Assembly (NCBI RefSeq): GCF_016802725.1
Contig: NC_052679.1
Coordinates: 12,753,463 to 12,817,462, forward strand
DNA length: 64,000 nucleotides
Origin: Solenopsis invicta
Taxonomy: Eukaryota; Arthropoda; Insecta; Hymenoptera; Formicidae
Reading direction: 5' to 3'
The translations under genes and the position numbers were made by a program. Below are positions 45,135-55,619 of this stretch, piece after piece. Every line of letters begins with the position of its first letter. The first letter of the stretch is position 1. The notes beneath the pieces were generated by a model. That model made no database searches and had not been told where the DNA came from. It saw nothing but the letters and a program-made list of their open reading frames with translations.

Positions 45135-46623
45135 CATCAGCCTCATGGTGGAAGAGATAGCATGGTGTGTGCAGTTCGGCTAAACCACGCCTACTTTTGC
45201 TCTGCAAGGGTTACAATTGACAAAACAGTCAACTATGAAAAGTAAAATTATTTAGTGTCAGCCTATTGGTATGCTGGATCTACCTTCTTTGTTTCACACA
45301 TGTTAGTTTCTCTTTCTATCCTTGTATGTATATTTCCATGGCTCGATTTACATACGTCAGAAGGAAGGTGTGATTTGCATGTAAGTGATATTTTTTAATA
45401 TTTTACAATTGAACAAGTTTGTTGTTATATCAAGATTATATATTAAATTGGAAAGGCTTAACAATAAGACAAGCAAATACAGTTATTTTCGCTCAGTTAA
45501 ATTCTGAGCGTCCTCATTATTGTATAGATTTTTAGCAATAAAAAGTAAATAGATAAAAAAGAAATAAGTAAATAAATAAATAAATAAATAAAAAATAAAA
45601 AAAACAATAAAATTAAATCTAAAAAACATACAAAAATATAATAATACGAAAAGTCTTGTAGTCATTAAAAAAAATATATATATATTAACAATAGACTCCA
45701 TAAAGCAGATATGGATGGGACAGGTGTATAGCGATATAAATATTTTTAGTTTATTTCTGAAAAATGTGTCTTCGAACTATAACTTTACCATACATGTTTG
45801 AATTTGTTATTAAATATGCTATAAGTTTTGATATAAAATAAATTTTTAATCTTTCAGAAATTTAGAAGAGAAGGAGAATTTCGAGAAAAATAACATTTTT
45901 AAAAAATCTAAACAAAGTGTTATAATATACATAGAAATATATAAAACTTATTTGAAACTTTTTTTTATATTTTTTACCATTTCGACGGTATTACTTCAGA
46001 AATTAAAACATCAATTTATTTCAAGAACGTGTTTCATTCTCTTGACAATCATGTGAGCCCGTTGTAATACATATAAAAATACGTGTCCCATATTTTTATC
46101 TGTATTACAACATATTAAAAGCTTGTCAATTTTTTGCAAACTCTTACGCTGTTTTCTATTTCTTTCACACGTGTTCTCGCGATGAAGAGGAAATGGAGGA
46201 AACTAACCGAATGAACCAAATCTTCGGTCAAAAATTAGTGTAACACTTCATGTGCATAACTGTTCCCGATAGAAAGAGAAGCAGATACTTGAATAAGTGC
46301 ATGAAACAAGGACAGATGACTAGGCATACCAACAGGCTGACGCTAAATAATTTTGCTTTTCACTGTTGGCTGTTCACTGTCAACTACAACCCACCGATAG
46401 ACAAAGAGCAAATTTTTAGAGAGAGAGACACGCACTGCACACACTATGGCCGGTATACATAGTCGATTCTTATATTTAAGATCATCTTAAGTAACATTTT
46501 AAGATGCCATCAACCAATCAGAGAGCCGTATTAGCATCTTAAGACGTTACTTAATAACGTTTTCTATTGGAATGCACTGGCTGCACTCAGTGTCAGGCGA
46601 GTGTTCGATTGGCAGTGCCCTTT

Positions 46624-46905
46624 GACTATATAAATATGGACTGCTAGTACCCTCCCACTTTCCTATGTTTTCGTGTAAGAAAGATCTGCAACGCTTCCAT
46701 GTCCTAAGTGGCAGAAATGTGAAACAAAAAAGCGAGACAGCAATAGTAGAAGATCAGAAAAGAAAGAGACGGAATACAATATATCGCTTTGAATTTATAC
46801 GTTCACTCCAAAATATGCGATTATATTTCTGTAAAATAAGAATTAATTTAACTAAATTAAAAGGTAATAAATATAAAATATACACATTTTATTATTAAAG
46901 ATGTA
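46624..46905 (+). other. P-like 3' region with an opposite-strand frame
   Basis: The 77-codon plus-strand frame at 46665 (also present inverted in copy 1) lies beyond the transposase stop, in the subterminal part of the P-like element. It is conserved between copies only because the copies are nearly identical. I do not call it a gene. Confidence 0.3.
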
Positions 46906-47072
46906 TTTAAAAAAATTATATAATCAATATTTATATATAATAATAATAATAAAATATATAAAGCAAAAAATAAAAAGGAATTAAAAATAAAAACAAATAA
47001 ATAATGTCGTATAAATAAAAGAAAGCCTCATTAGAGATCGACATTTTCGGGTAAGAAAGTGTACAGTATAAA

Positions 47073-50000
47073 TTACTGCCCGCTGAAAATAACAGTTTTA
47101 ATTAAATTACGTCTTATGAAGTCTTTGTGTTCATTCAACGTAATTATTTTACCTTCATAAGTTAATTTAACGTTAAAATAATACGTAATAATTAATTTTA
47201 TTATTACATATTTATGATTGTCTAATATTTCAAGATCTTTAATATGTCAATCAAAGTTAATAAATAATGTATCTAATCTTAGATTTCTTAATGTTTCTTG
47301 TAGCATTGTAGGGATTAGATTTTTCATTTTTAATTTATTTTCTAATTTAAAAAAATTAAAAATTTTTTCACATATAGTTACTATTTTGTAGGTGTCAATT
47401 CTTGGATATTGCAGAAAACCACAGCTCTTTTTCTTTATAAATTGGGAATCAACTTGATCACACTTATTAAAGAGTTGAAAACATGTATCACATTTTAATT
47501 TTTTTTAAATTCGACGAAGCCTGCAATATATAACACAGTGTGGTGTAAACTAAAATTAATATCTTCTAGAGGAATATCATCGACGATTACATTAAATTCT
47601 TCGTTTTGAACAGTCTCTTCATCTTGTGTCATACTCAATTTTGTCGACGATATCATTAAAAATACTTGTATTATCAAGTGCAATACAATTTGCCTGTGCT
47701 GAAGATTTAATTTCATTGTGATTGAATAACCGTTTGTATGCTGCTGAAAATTGCATGCAGTTTGGGTTGTTATTATATCCTCCCATAGATCGTATGCACG
47801 AGAAGAAAATCTCTAAATGATCTTGCGATAATTTATAGGAGAGGATGTATTGCAAATAACCAGTCTCTACGTACTCATGAAACATATTTTTTAAATTCTT
47901 CATATTTATTATAAATCCAAGGAATCCAGTTTTTACTTTTGTTGTTATTAAACTTCCATTTAATTTGATATTAGAAAAATAGTAAATGGCTTTCGTAAAA
48001 AGATCAAAAATTGTTGCAGCGGTATTTAAATTTAAAGGTTTTTTAAAATTAGTAGCAAATATATTCCTTGAATTTAGACAGTCAAAAACATTATTGCACA
48101 TTCGACAAAATTTTGCAGTTGCAGCACAGCCAATGAAATCTGGATGTTTATCATCTAGCAATTGCTCTAAAGCTATTGAACAACTTTCGCTGAGCGTTTG
48201 AGCAGCTAACTTTACATTCATTTTATTTTTTGTCCACTGCAAATGTTTTTTATTAAGTTTATTTGCTAGATGAAAACATCCAGCTTCTTGCAATTGTATT
48301 AAATTTTTAATAAATTTAAAATTAATTACATGACCATGTGCATCCTGTAATATGCGCTTTGATGCAAATGCATTTCTTATTAACTTTAACATGTGAGTAG
48401 CATCTAGAAATATGGAAATATTGTGTCCATTTGTTGGATGTTTAAAAAAGGCTTTGTCATTAAAAATATCTGCTCCTAATTGTTTGCACATAGAGATGTT
48501 TGCCGCAAGTCCATCAAAGGTTAATACAATAACTTCAACTCCAGATGGTGCTATAAACTCTAAAACAGTTTTGGTAAGTTCGGCTCGTTCTTCAGCCGTT
48601 AAGCCAGCTACAAAAAAATAAGCCACAGGTATTTTCCATCGCTGATTTATACAGGTTAAAAGGTATACCAAAGCTTCTTTAGCCAGAGGTAAATCTTCTG
48701 GATCTTCTATAACAAGTCCATAATCGACGTATGCAATAAATCTTTTCTCGGTTTTATTCCATTGGACCTGCTTTCTAATAGCCATTTTATCCATTGTTAA
48801 ACAAATATATAATTTTTTTCCGCCAGCAGCTTTACTTCTTCTTTTTAAGATTTCTACAGCTTCTTTGGTGAAACCAGGTGATCCTTTAGTGTAGATATAC
48901 CAAGATCGAATTGTTGATGGTGCCGGCAGTTTATTTTGAAAAACGTTACGAATATAATTATAAGCTTTGGGACTATAAAAGTTTACGGTTAAAGCAAATA
49001 CCCTTAATTGCGGAGAATATTTTCCTTTAATCTTTCCTTGTGTAATGTGCCCTATTATCGTGCGTTCGTCTACAATAGCCTATTGTACAAAAATAAAGTG
49101 AAATAATAATAGTGGCATTCATGTAACATTTTTTTTACATAAATTGAAGAATCTAGGTAATATATTTTTAATATATTTTATTATAATTAGTAATAACATA
49201 CATGTACATTCACAACATTCATATGCAATAATTAAAATAATTATAATATATAATTATATATTATACGTACGTTTATGAGTACAGTTACAGATAAACTTAT
49301 TGTAAATTAATATATACACAAATTCAATATAATAATAGAAAAATCGAATGATTTAAGTATGTACAATTTATTTTCATAATTATCTTATATACTATGGCAT
49401 TGTATATAATATAATTATAATATTATATAACATCCATGTAAATATAGAAATAAATAAATAAATAAATATATATATATATATATATATATAGCATATACTA
49501 TAGCATATATTTTAATGTATAATGAAAACACGTATTTTGTGTACTTATTTATACAATATTTATTATTACACACACATATTTGCACTACATTTTTAATTAT
49601 TTATACATAATTTACATTTAGTAATTGTGAAATTCAGAAAATGTTTATTATATATATAATAAATGTATAGTATATACTATATATATTTATAATATATAAT
49701 ACATATTTATTATTTATTTTCTATATACTATACATTTTTATAATAAACTTCTTCTCACTTTCACACGATTGCTCAGTGCGAATTATGTATAAATAATTAT
49801 AAATGTAGTAGAAATATGTATGTATCATAATTACATGTATAAGTAATTACACAAATACGTGTTTTTACTGTTTTATATCTATACCTGTATAATATCTGAT
49901 GAAGTCGGAGAAAGGAGACTCTTTGAACGAAGTTCTAATAATAAATCCTCTAGGCTTTTAATTTTCTTTTTCTGGCGATAATGCTGTACTCTCAATCTAT

Positions 50001-51077
50001 TTATTGTTTTGTCTTTTTTTCGGAAGACTTCTTATACATATTTACTAATTTAAGAATGGTTCTTGGTGATATATTTTCCACATTTTCAGAAATGTCACCT
50101 ATGTACCTAATTGTTTTTTTTTGGAGTTTGAGTGATGACTTCACATTGAGCAGCAGTTTCTGTATTCATAGTTGACATACTTGGTGTAGCAATTTCCATA
50201 TCAACATAATTATTAGTACTCGCAATATCATCCATACTGAAAAGATAACATTTAAATATACAAATAATATATAATTAAATAAAAAATTTACAAAAACAGA
50301 ATTTCCAACTAATTTAAAGTGTATATAAAATACTACTATTATTACCTTTCTTTTGATGTATTTGGAGTTTGAGTGATGACTTCACATTGAGCAGCACTTT
50401 CTGTATTCATAGTTGACATACTTGGTGTTGCAATTTCCATATCAACGTAATTATTAGTATTTTCAATATCATCCGTATTAAAGAGACAACATTTAAAATA
50501 TACAAATAATATATAATTAAATGAAAAATTTACAAAAACAGAATTTCCAACTAATTTAAAGTGTATATGAAATACTAGTATTGTTTCTTTTGATGTATTT
50601 GGAAATATTGTTGGCACAGAGTTTAGTTTTAATTGGCTAGATAAAAAGCCAATTTTTTCAATGCAGCTTTCTGCAAAATGTAGGCTACATATTCGAGCAG
50701 AATTCGAAATTTTTGCCACATGTTCTTGTGTATGGCCATTAGTAATAAAAGCTTTTATCCATGTCTCTCCTAAAATTGGATTCGCTGGAAATCTATTCAA
50801 TTTTATAAGTTAAATTAATACTATAATAGAGCCCATTAGCCTCTTATGAATGTCGTTGTTTTAATCTATTGAGCTTTCAGATCACTTAACTATACATTAT
50901 TATATATTTAAGATAATAACAACATTAATATTCAAAGCAAATAATAAATGTGTAAAAGTTTAGGTTACAATGCAATTAACTAATAACTTACCCAAAAAAT
51001 GGCACAGGAATGTGTTTCTCCTTTACACTTTTATATTTGGTTGATTTACAACCATTTATAAAGCAATATACTACCAT
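47073..51077 (-). pseudogene. P-element-type THAP transposase, copy 2
   Basis: Exons 51077-50992, 50792-50346, 50236-49885 and 49079-47073. Exon 4 is 2,007 bp, exactly as in copy 1, and the 391-codon block (48794-47619) is the same protein. Exon 3 is uninterrupted here, showing the empty site of the element at 31721. It has the same A-run frameshift in exon 3, the same frameshift after YIAGF and the same TGA in the C-terminal region. Small differences exist (for example GG instead of AG before the first donor, and two bases near the second frameshift). Not translatable in full. Confidence 0.85.
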
Positions 51078-51084
51078 TGTATTA

Positions 51085-52152
51085 AGGTGCAATTTCACGC
51101 AGCGAGTAAAAGCTGGCGTTTTACCCTCACTCAATCGCAACGCTAAGCAGCGTTAAAAAGCCAAACGCTATCGCCTCTATCCTTTTCATGTAGCGAATAA
51201 AAGCTGGCGTTTTACCCTTATTCCACCCAACTCCACGGCAACGCAAAGCAGCGTTAAAAGCAGCAATTGCTAAGTTCATAATCTGACATAACCGCAAAAA
51301 TGGAGTTGGAATATTATAATCAATATATCGAGTATGTAAAATATTATAAACGCACAGGGGCGGTTATTGTTGAAATTAGACGTATAACTGCTGCAATTGC
51401 TGCAATGTATTTGTTAAAAAAAAAAAAAAGAAATAGATATAAAAAAAAAGTTTTGGGTAGCTCCGATTTTTGTAAATCGTAATGAGCACAGTTTCTTTTT
51501 TGCATCGGGCCGAAATTGTTACTAATGTATTTACCGCTTTTAGGATAAAAATAATATGAAATTTTATCTATGTAACATTCATCCCTCCATACAAGAGTGC
51601 CGATATATTTCTTCACTTTTTTGTATGGTACAAACAATTATGTTGCACACACCACAAGTATATGAGGGTATAACAGAAGTATAACAGAATTTCCTACAAT
51701 ATAAAAAACACAGTTATTAACACCATATAATAAATAAGGCTATCTAACATAAATAAAAAACAAAAAGCAACCTAGCCTAAAAGTATGCTTACTATATGTA
51801 TATAATATGTATTAACTTCGTTTGTATTTTCAGATGATGTCGATTGATTTAATCTTTCAGTCATAATTTTTTTCTTATATATTCACTTTTGGAAGGTAAT
51901 TTAGAAGTTAATTTGGAATGTAATATTTAAATTTCAGCGTCGTTTTGCTAAAAGTTGGTCTGTGTCGAACTTTGAGCGTTTATCCTCTGAATTTGCCAAA
52001 TTGATGAAAATTGGTGGAGAAGGGGTAAACGCCAGCGTTTAGTTGCTAAAAGTTGAACTGTGTCGAACTTTGAGCGTTTATTCGCTGGATTCGCCAAATT
52101 GATGGAGAGGGGGTAAAACGCCAGCTTTTATTCGCTGCGTGAACTTGCGCCT
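51085..52152. mobile_element. Harbinger-type element G3 inside P-like copy 2 (TTA duplication)
   Basis: AGGTGCAATTTCACGCAGCG and the inverse of AGGCGCAAGTTCACGCAGCG, followed by AAAAGCTGGCGTTTTACC; TTA lies on both sides (51082-51084, 52153-52155). It is the closest relative of G2 (28577-29623), with the same MELEYYNQYIEYVKYYKR fragment at 51300. It lies just upstream of the THAP start codon. Confidence 0.8.
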
Positions 52153-52515
52153 TTATACCACTCAATCGCACAAATGTTTATTACTGTCGCGTATAAAAGC
52201 CACACACCACACCATATGTTATTTAATACTGGAAATCGTCGCTTAGGAGATGATGGCGCTGTAGATGTTTCTTACAGCCTAAAAGAGCCAACTAGCAGTC
52301 CATATTTATATAGTCAAAGACAGTGCCAATGCGCACTTGGCTAGTATCACGTGTTCGTTTGAACGCACGACACTCGCATAGTGCGCACTCAGTGCGCACT
52401 CAGTGCACACTAAGTGGCACGAGATATTTTGACCGTGCCAGTTCAGTGCACTGGATGCATACAAGCATCAGTGCATTATTGTGAGCAATAACGAACGAAG
52501 TTTCAAATTTGAAAA

Positions 52516-52679
52516 ATGAGCAATCCGGATTTGGATCTTTTTAATATTTTGGAGACATTTTCGAATCTTTTTCTAGTTCAAACGAGGAAGAAGAAATAAT
52601 TGCAATCTTCCGAACTAGAAGAATGATTCCAAAAACTGTAAATTATGTAGCATATGTGAAAAAAATGGATAATGACACC
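52516..52679 (+). pseudogene. First-exon fragment of a Harbinger nuclease
   Basis: From the ATG at 52516: MSNPDLDLFNILETFSN, then after a one-base shift SSSNEEEEIIAIF and RTRRMIPKTVNYVAYVKKM, up to a GTAAGT donor at 52680. The order acidic stretch, then R-x-R-x-I-P-K-x-x-N-Y resembles PIF/Harbinger nucleases. No following exon exists before the element ends at 53020, so it is a deletion derivative. Confidence 0.45.
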
Positions 52680-53210
52680 GTAAGTGTTATATCTTTTATA
52701 CAAGTACATCGATTTTATACCTTTTTTAAAATATAATTAATTACTTGATGTAATATAATAGCATTTTTTTAATGATTATATACTATTTAATTACATATAG
52801 TAAAAATCATTACTTACTGAGCACGAGATTACTTTTTCAAGGTTACTTTTTTCTTTTTTGCGTGATCTATTATAATTAACTCAAGTGACACTTGCACTGA
52901 AAATTTGGGCGTGTTCTTGTGCATTTGCACTATTTAGTGCAATTCATGGAACTTGTCCAATGTTGGCGTGAACTGAGTGCGCACTGGTGCGCATTAACTT
53001 TTTCCCAATCGAAAACGCTATAAGACGATCTTGAAATAAGAATCGACTATGAATACCGGCCCATGTTATCCTTCCACCATGGGCAGGCTTAATAAGATAG
53101 TCTTAAGTCTGTTCTTATTTCGAATAAGATCTGTCTATGAATCGTGTCGAGATCAAACAAGACGTTTCCAAACAAGTTTGTCTTGGACAAGTCTTGACTT
53201 GAGATTTTGG

Positions 53211-53350
53211 GAGGGTTCCGATAGCGCACATCCCGATAGCCCGCCAACCAATTATCTTGACTTATCTAACCCAACTTACGGAAAATCTCTAGGCATCTGC
53301 CATTGTGAGTGGTTTGTGTGCTATCGGGATGTGCGCTATCGGGACCCGCC
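53211..53350. mobile_element. CCCGATAG-family MITE, copy
   Basis: GGGTTCCGATAGCGCACATC at the left, GATGTGCGCTATCGGGACCC at the right, and the shared core AACCAATTATCTTGACTTAT with CTAGGCATC. The 8-bp duplication is not clear here. Confidence 0.7.
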
Positions 53351-53487
53351 GCTTGAAAATAAAGCCTGCCGCAGACGATACGTTTTTCCTTACTGGACTT
53401 CTAACTGGATTTTCTTATTTGCTACCGTACGACTAATGGTACTGGCAGTGCTACTGGCCGTGGCTTCACACGGTGCGAGTTTTCGTA

Positions 53488-53688
53488 TACCCAAAGACTT
53501 TGATTCTGTCCATGGGGAAATTTTCCAAACTAAGAAGTCGCTATCTTTCTACATACTTACAGTTCATGATTAACGTAACAACCAATAAGTTCTAGTCGTT
53601 GCATTAATCATGAACTGCGAGTATGTAGAAAGTGGTTACTTCTCAGTTTGGAAAATTTCCCCATGGACAGAATCAAAGTCCTTGGGTG
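53488..53688. mobile_element. 201-bp TA-flanked MITE, single copy
   Basis: Exactly 201 bp, the same family as the chain at 26226, with TA on both sides and the usual CATGGGGAAATTTTCCAAAC arms. Confidence 0.85.
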
Positions 53689-53842
53689 TACGGCAACTAG
53701 AATTTGTTTCATAGAAGCGGCACGCTTAAATATGGATGAAATAGATGAGACGGATGAAATGATTGCAACAATTGTTGCATCGTCGTAAAATTGCTATTGC
53801 ATTATTTTTAATAATTAAAAAATGGCGACAACAAAATAAATA
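53689..53842. other. Short spacer
   Basis: Contains ATGGATGAAATAGATGAGAC, an acidic Harbinger-like start, but it closes after about 25 codons (ATTGTTGCATCGTCGTAA). Nothing else. Confidence 0.25.
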
Positions 53843-54139
53843 TTGTCGACTTTTATAGAGTCGACAGTCAATATATTGTTGTGCTCGTTCAGCCGAACTT
53901 GAGAAGCTGGCCGAAGAAAGATCTTTCGATCAGACAGAAGAAGCGCGGCCGACGTTTGTTTGTTCTGTTCTGGACGCGTAGCTGTCAAGCGACATTTGGA
54001 TAATTCCGCTTCCAGTAAATTGTATATAATTACTTAATTAAAGTCAGTGTTCTTTTGTACAAAAGAAAGAGTGTAGTTATTTCGTGCTGTGTGCTCGCGC
54101 AAGTGTTTTTGTGTGCTCGTCTTGTCAAGCATAACATTT

Positions 54140-54153
54140 TGGGGGCTCGTCCG
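54140..54153 (+). other. Primer-binding site, tRNA-Pro type
   Basis: TGGGGGCTCGTCCG matches 14 bases of the sequence complementary to the 3' end of tRNA-Pro, as in several retroviruses and gypsy elements. It lies 28 bp before the Gag start codon. Confidence 0.55.
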
Positions 54154-54168
54154 ATTTTGGACCACGTA

Positions 54169-55050
54169 ATGGACATCTCGGAAGATTTTACGGCAGCGTC
54201 TTCTGCGAGAGCGGGAAAACGTCCTCTTCGTAAGAGAATGCGTCCCCGTACACCTGCAAAACCTCGACTCTCCACCGAAGCAAATTCTCTTTGGGCGGTC
54301 GCCGTGGAATTGCGTCAGCTTCGTGCTGAGAGACAAAGACAGCGGCAGCGTGAGGAGGAAATGCAGGCACTGCTCCAGGAACGCGATGAGAGACTTTAGC
54401 GTCTAGAGGAGCGGCTGCAATACTTTTCAGGCTAGTCGTTGCCTTTTTCTGTTTGTCCTCCGACCGCGGAGATTCCTCGGGATTCCGGAAACGCGGGCGT
54501 CAATTTTAAATTAAAGGCGGATATTTTCGACAAGAGTGTTCCGCTGCGCAAATATTTTACACAATTTGAATTGATTGCACAAGCGAGTAACTGGGAAGAT
54601 TCTACAAAAGCGGTCGCGTTAGCCTCGAGTTTGCGGGGGAAAGCGCGTTCAGTTTTAGACGGAATAACGGAATTAGAAAATTTAAGTTATGGAAAAATTA
54701 AATCAAAGCTTGAATTACGTTTTGGAGAGGGTCATTTATCTTAAACTTTTTACGCTCAATTTACGAATTATAAACAAAAATTTGGAGAAGATTTAGCTTT
54801 GTTGGGAGCCAATTTAGAACGATTATCACGTTTAGCTTATCCGGAGTGTTCTCTAGAAGTGCGGGACAAAATTGCTTGTGCTCAATTTATTATTGCAGTC
54901 TTTGACGGATTTTTGAGACGCACTCTTCAACTTGAAGGAATTACTTCCTTGCATTCTGCAATTGAGAGGGCGAAAGCAATTAAAACTATTCAAGAAAACA
55001 GTTTTTTTCAGAAAGGGGAAAATAAAGAAGTAGAGAATGTTTCAGTTTAG
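54169..55050 (+). pseudogene. Ty3/gypsy Gag, three in-frame stops
   Basis: One reading frame of 293 codons from the ATG at 54169 holds a basic Arg-rich start (KRPLRKRMRPRTPAK), a coiled stretch rich in Arg, Gln and Glu, and the capsid-like part (FDKSVPLRKYFTQFELIAQA, ALASSLRGKARSVLDGI, LSYGKIKSKLELRFGEGHLS, LERLSRLAYPECS, DKIACAQFI). Stops occur near 54397, 54433 and 54742. Each stands where a glutamine codon would fit and differs from it by one C-to-T change. No zinc knuckle is seen at the end. Dead copy. Confidence 0.75.
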
Positions 55051-55600
55051 GTTTTGTAATTAAAAATAGAAGATGTGAAAGAGAGAGAGAAAGATTGATT
55101 GATTGATTGATTGGGCGCTCATTACTGTCCTAGGGTAAACCCTCTAAGGACAGGAAGAATATACAAATGATACAGGTCATAGAGCGGTTCAACTTAAAAC
55201 AAATATAGAAATAATAATAGAGATACAAATAAAAACAATAATTAAAATAGAAATGAAAATGTGCTTAATACTATGACCAGCACAAACGAACAGTAAATAT
55301 AATATAATGTAATATAATGTAATATATATAATATACAGACATAAAAAAAAATAAAACAGAACAATAAATATTATATATCTTAGTACTAACAGAAAGAGTA
55401 TTTATATGCTAAACAGAAGAGAACAAGAACGAAAGCTAGAAAAGTAAGAGAAATAAGCACTCGTAGAGGGCGCAACAGGCGGAGAGAGAGAGAGAGAGAG
55501 AGAGTTACGGTTTTAGATTTAGGATTTCTTCTTTTCAAAATTGAAATTTCGTCTTGGGGGGGGGGGGAGGGAGACGTTCTATCGTTCCTTTTTCTTCCTG
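55051..55600. other. Spacer after gag with GATT and GA repeats
   Basis: Holds ATTG tetramers (55094-55115), AATATAATGT repeats (55300-55330), a GA tract (55484-55504) and a G run (55556-55569). No pol homology was seen. Confidence 0.4.
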
Positions 55601-55619
55601 GACGGCATTGGATTGGGAA

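Larger units (their letters stand above)
46620..52319 (-). mobile_element. P-like transposon, copy 2 (complete ends)
   Basis: A perfect 28-bp terminal inverted repeat starting CTTTGACTATATAAATATGG lies at both ends. GCAGTGCC (46612-46619) and ACAGTGCC (52320-52327) flank it, an 8-bp target duplication with one mismatch, as expected for P elements. It encodes a broken THAP transposase on the minus strand and holds one later insertion (51085-52152). The terminal repeat contains TATATAAATA, which could serve as a TATA box. Confidence 0.85.
46555..53020. mobile_element. Harbinger-type element with TAACGTTTTC ends, host of P-like copy 2
   Basis: TAACGTTTTCTATTGG at the left and the inverse of TAGCGTTTTCGATTGG at the right, with TAA on both sides (46552-46554, 53021-53023). 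Removing it restores the palindrome of the surrounding MITE. Its body (46555-46611 and 52328-53020) includes GCGCACTCAGTGCACAC repeats and an exon fragment of a Harbinger nuclease. Ends match those of the MITEs at 27335 and 29963. Confidence 0.75.
46448..53061. mobile_element. GGCCGGTATTCATAG MITE, split by a Harbinger remnant and P-like copy 2
   Basis: GGCCGGTATACATAGTCGAT at the left and the inverse of GGCCGGTATTCATAGTCGAT at the right. The left flank is TAT and the right flank CAT; element B shows CAT at the homologous place, so a 3-bp CAT duplication with one change. Original length about 155 bp. Confidence 0.7.
38863..53081. mobile_element. CATGGTGGAAG element C, split by nested insertions
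   Basis: The element starts with CA at 38863, resumes at 45145 (CATGGTGGAAGAGATAGC is completed from 45144) and ends at 53081 with CCTTCCACCATG. GGCAGGCT is duplicated exactly at 38855-38862 and 53082-53089. Its unbroken length would be about 1.35 kb, like copy B. An 8-bp duplication with CATG-starting ends is reminiscent of P elements, which is only a resemblance. No long frame is inside. Confidence 0.75.
38813..53400. mobile_element. Outermost palindromic MITE of the nest
   Basis: GTAAGAAAAAACGTATCGTC followed by TGCGGCAGGCT at 38834-38862 is found inverted at 53363-53392 (AGCCTGCCGCAGACGATACG). Without the nested insertions the element would be a few hundred bp. Related sequence (CACGTAAGCAATCCCGTAAG) occurs at 57870-57900. 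The outer limits are approximate. Confidence 0.4.
53843..55050 (+). mobile_element. Ty3/gypsy retrotransposon, 5' leader and gag only
   Basis: A mixed-base region (about 53843-54138, probably 5' LTR or its remnant, ending ..ATAACA) precedes a primer-binding site and a Gag gene. No pol, env or 3' LTR follows, so the element is truncated after Gag. The left border of the LTR is uncertain; TGTCGAC at 53843 is a possible start. Confidence 0.6.

Noticed and set aside
30054..52319. P-like copies as one inverted segmental duplication or two haplotypes
   Set aside because: Left flanks and target octamers differ, and each copy has its own set of later insertions; separate insertion fits better, pending reads over the gap.
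46555..53020. P element with a 3-bp duplication
   Set aside because: The TAA duplication belongs to the surrounding TAACGTTTTC element; the P-like element itself has 28-bp repeats and an 8-bp duplication further in.
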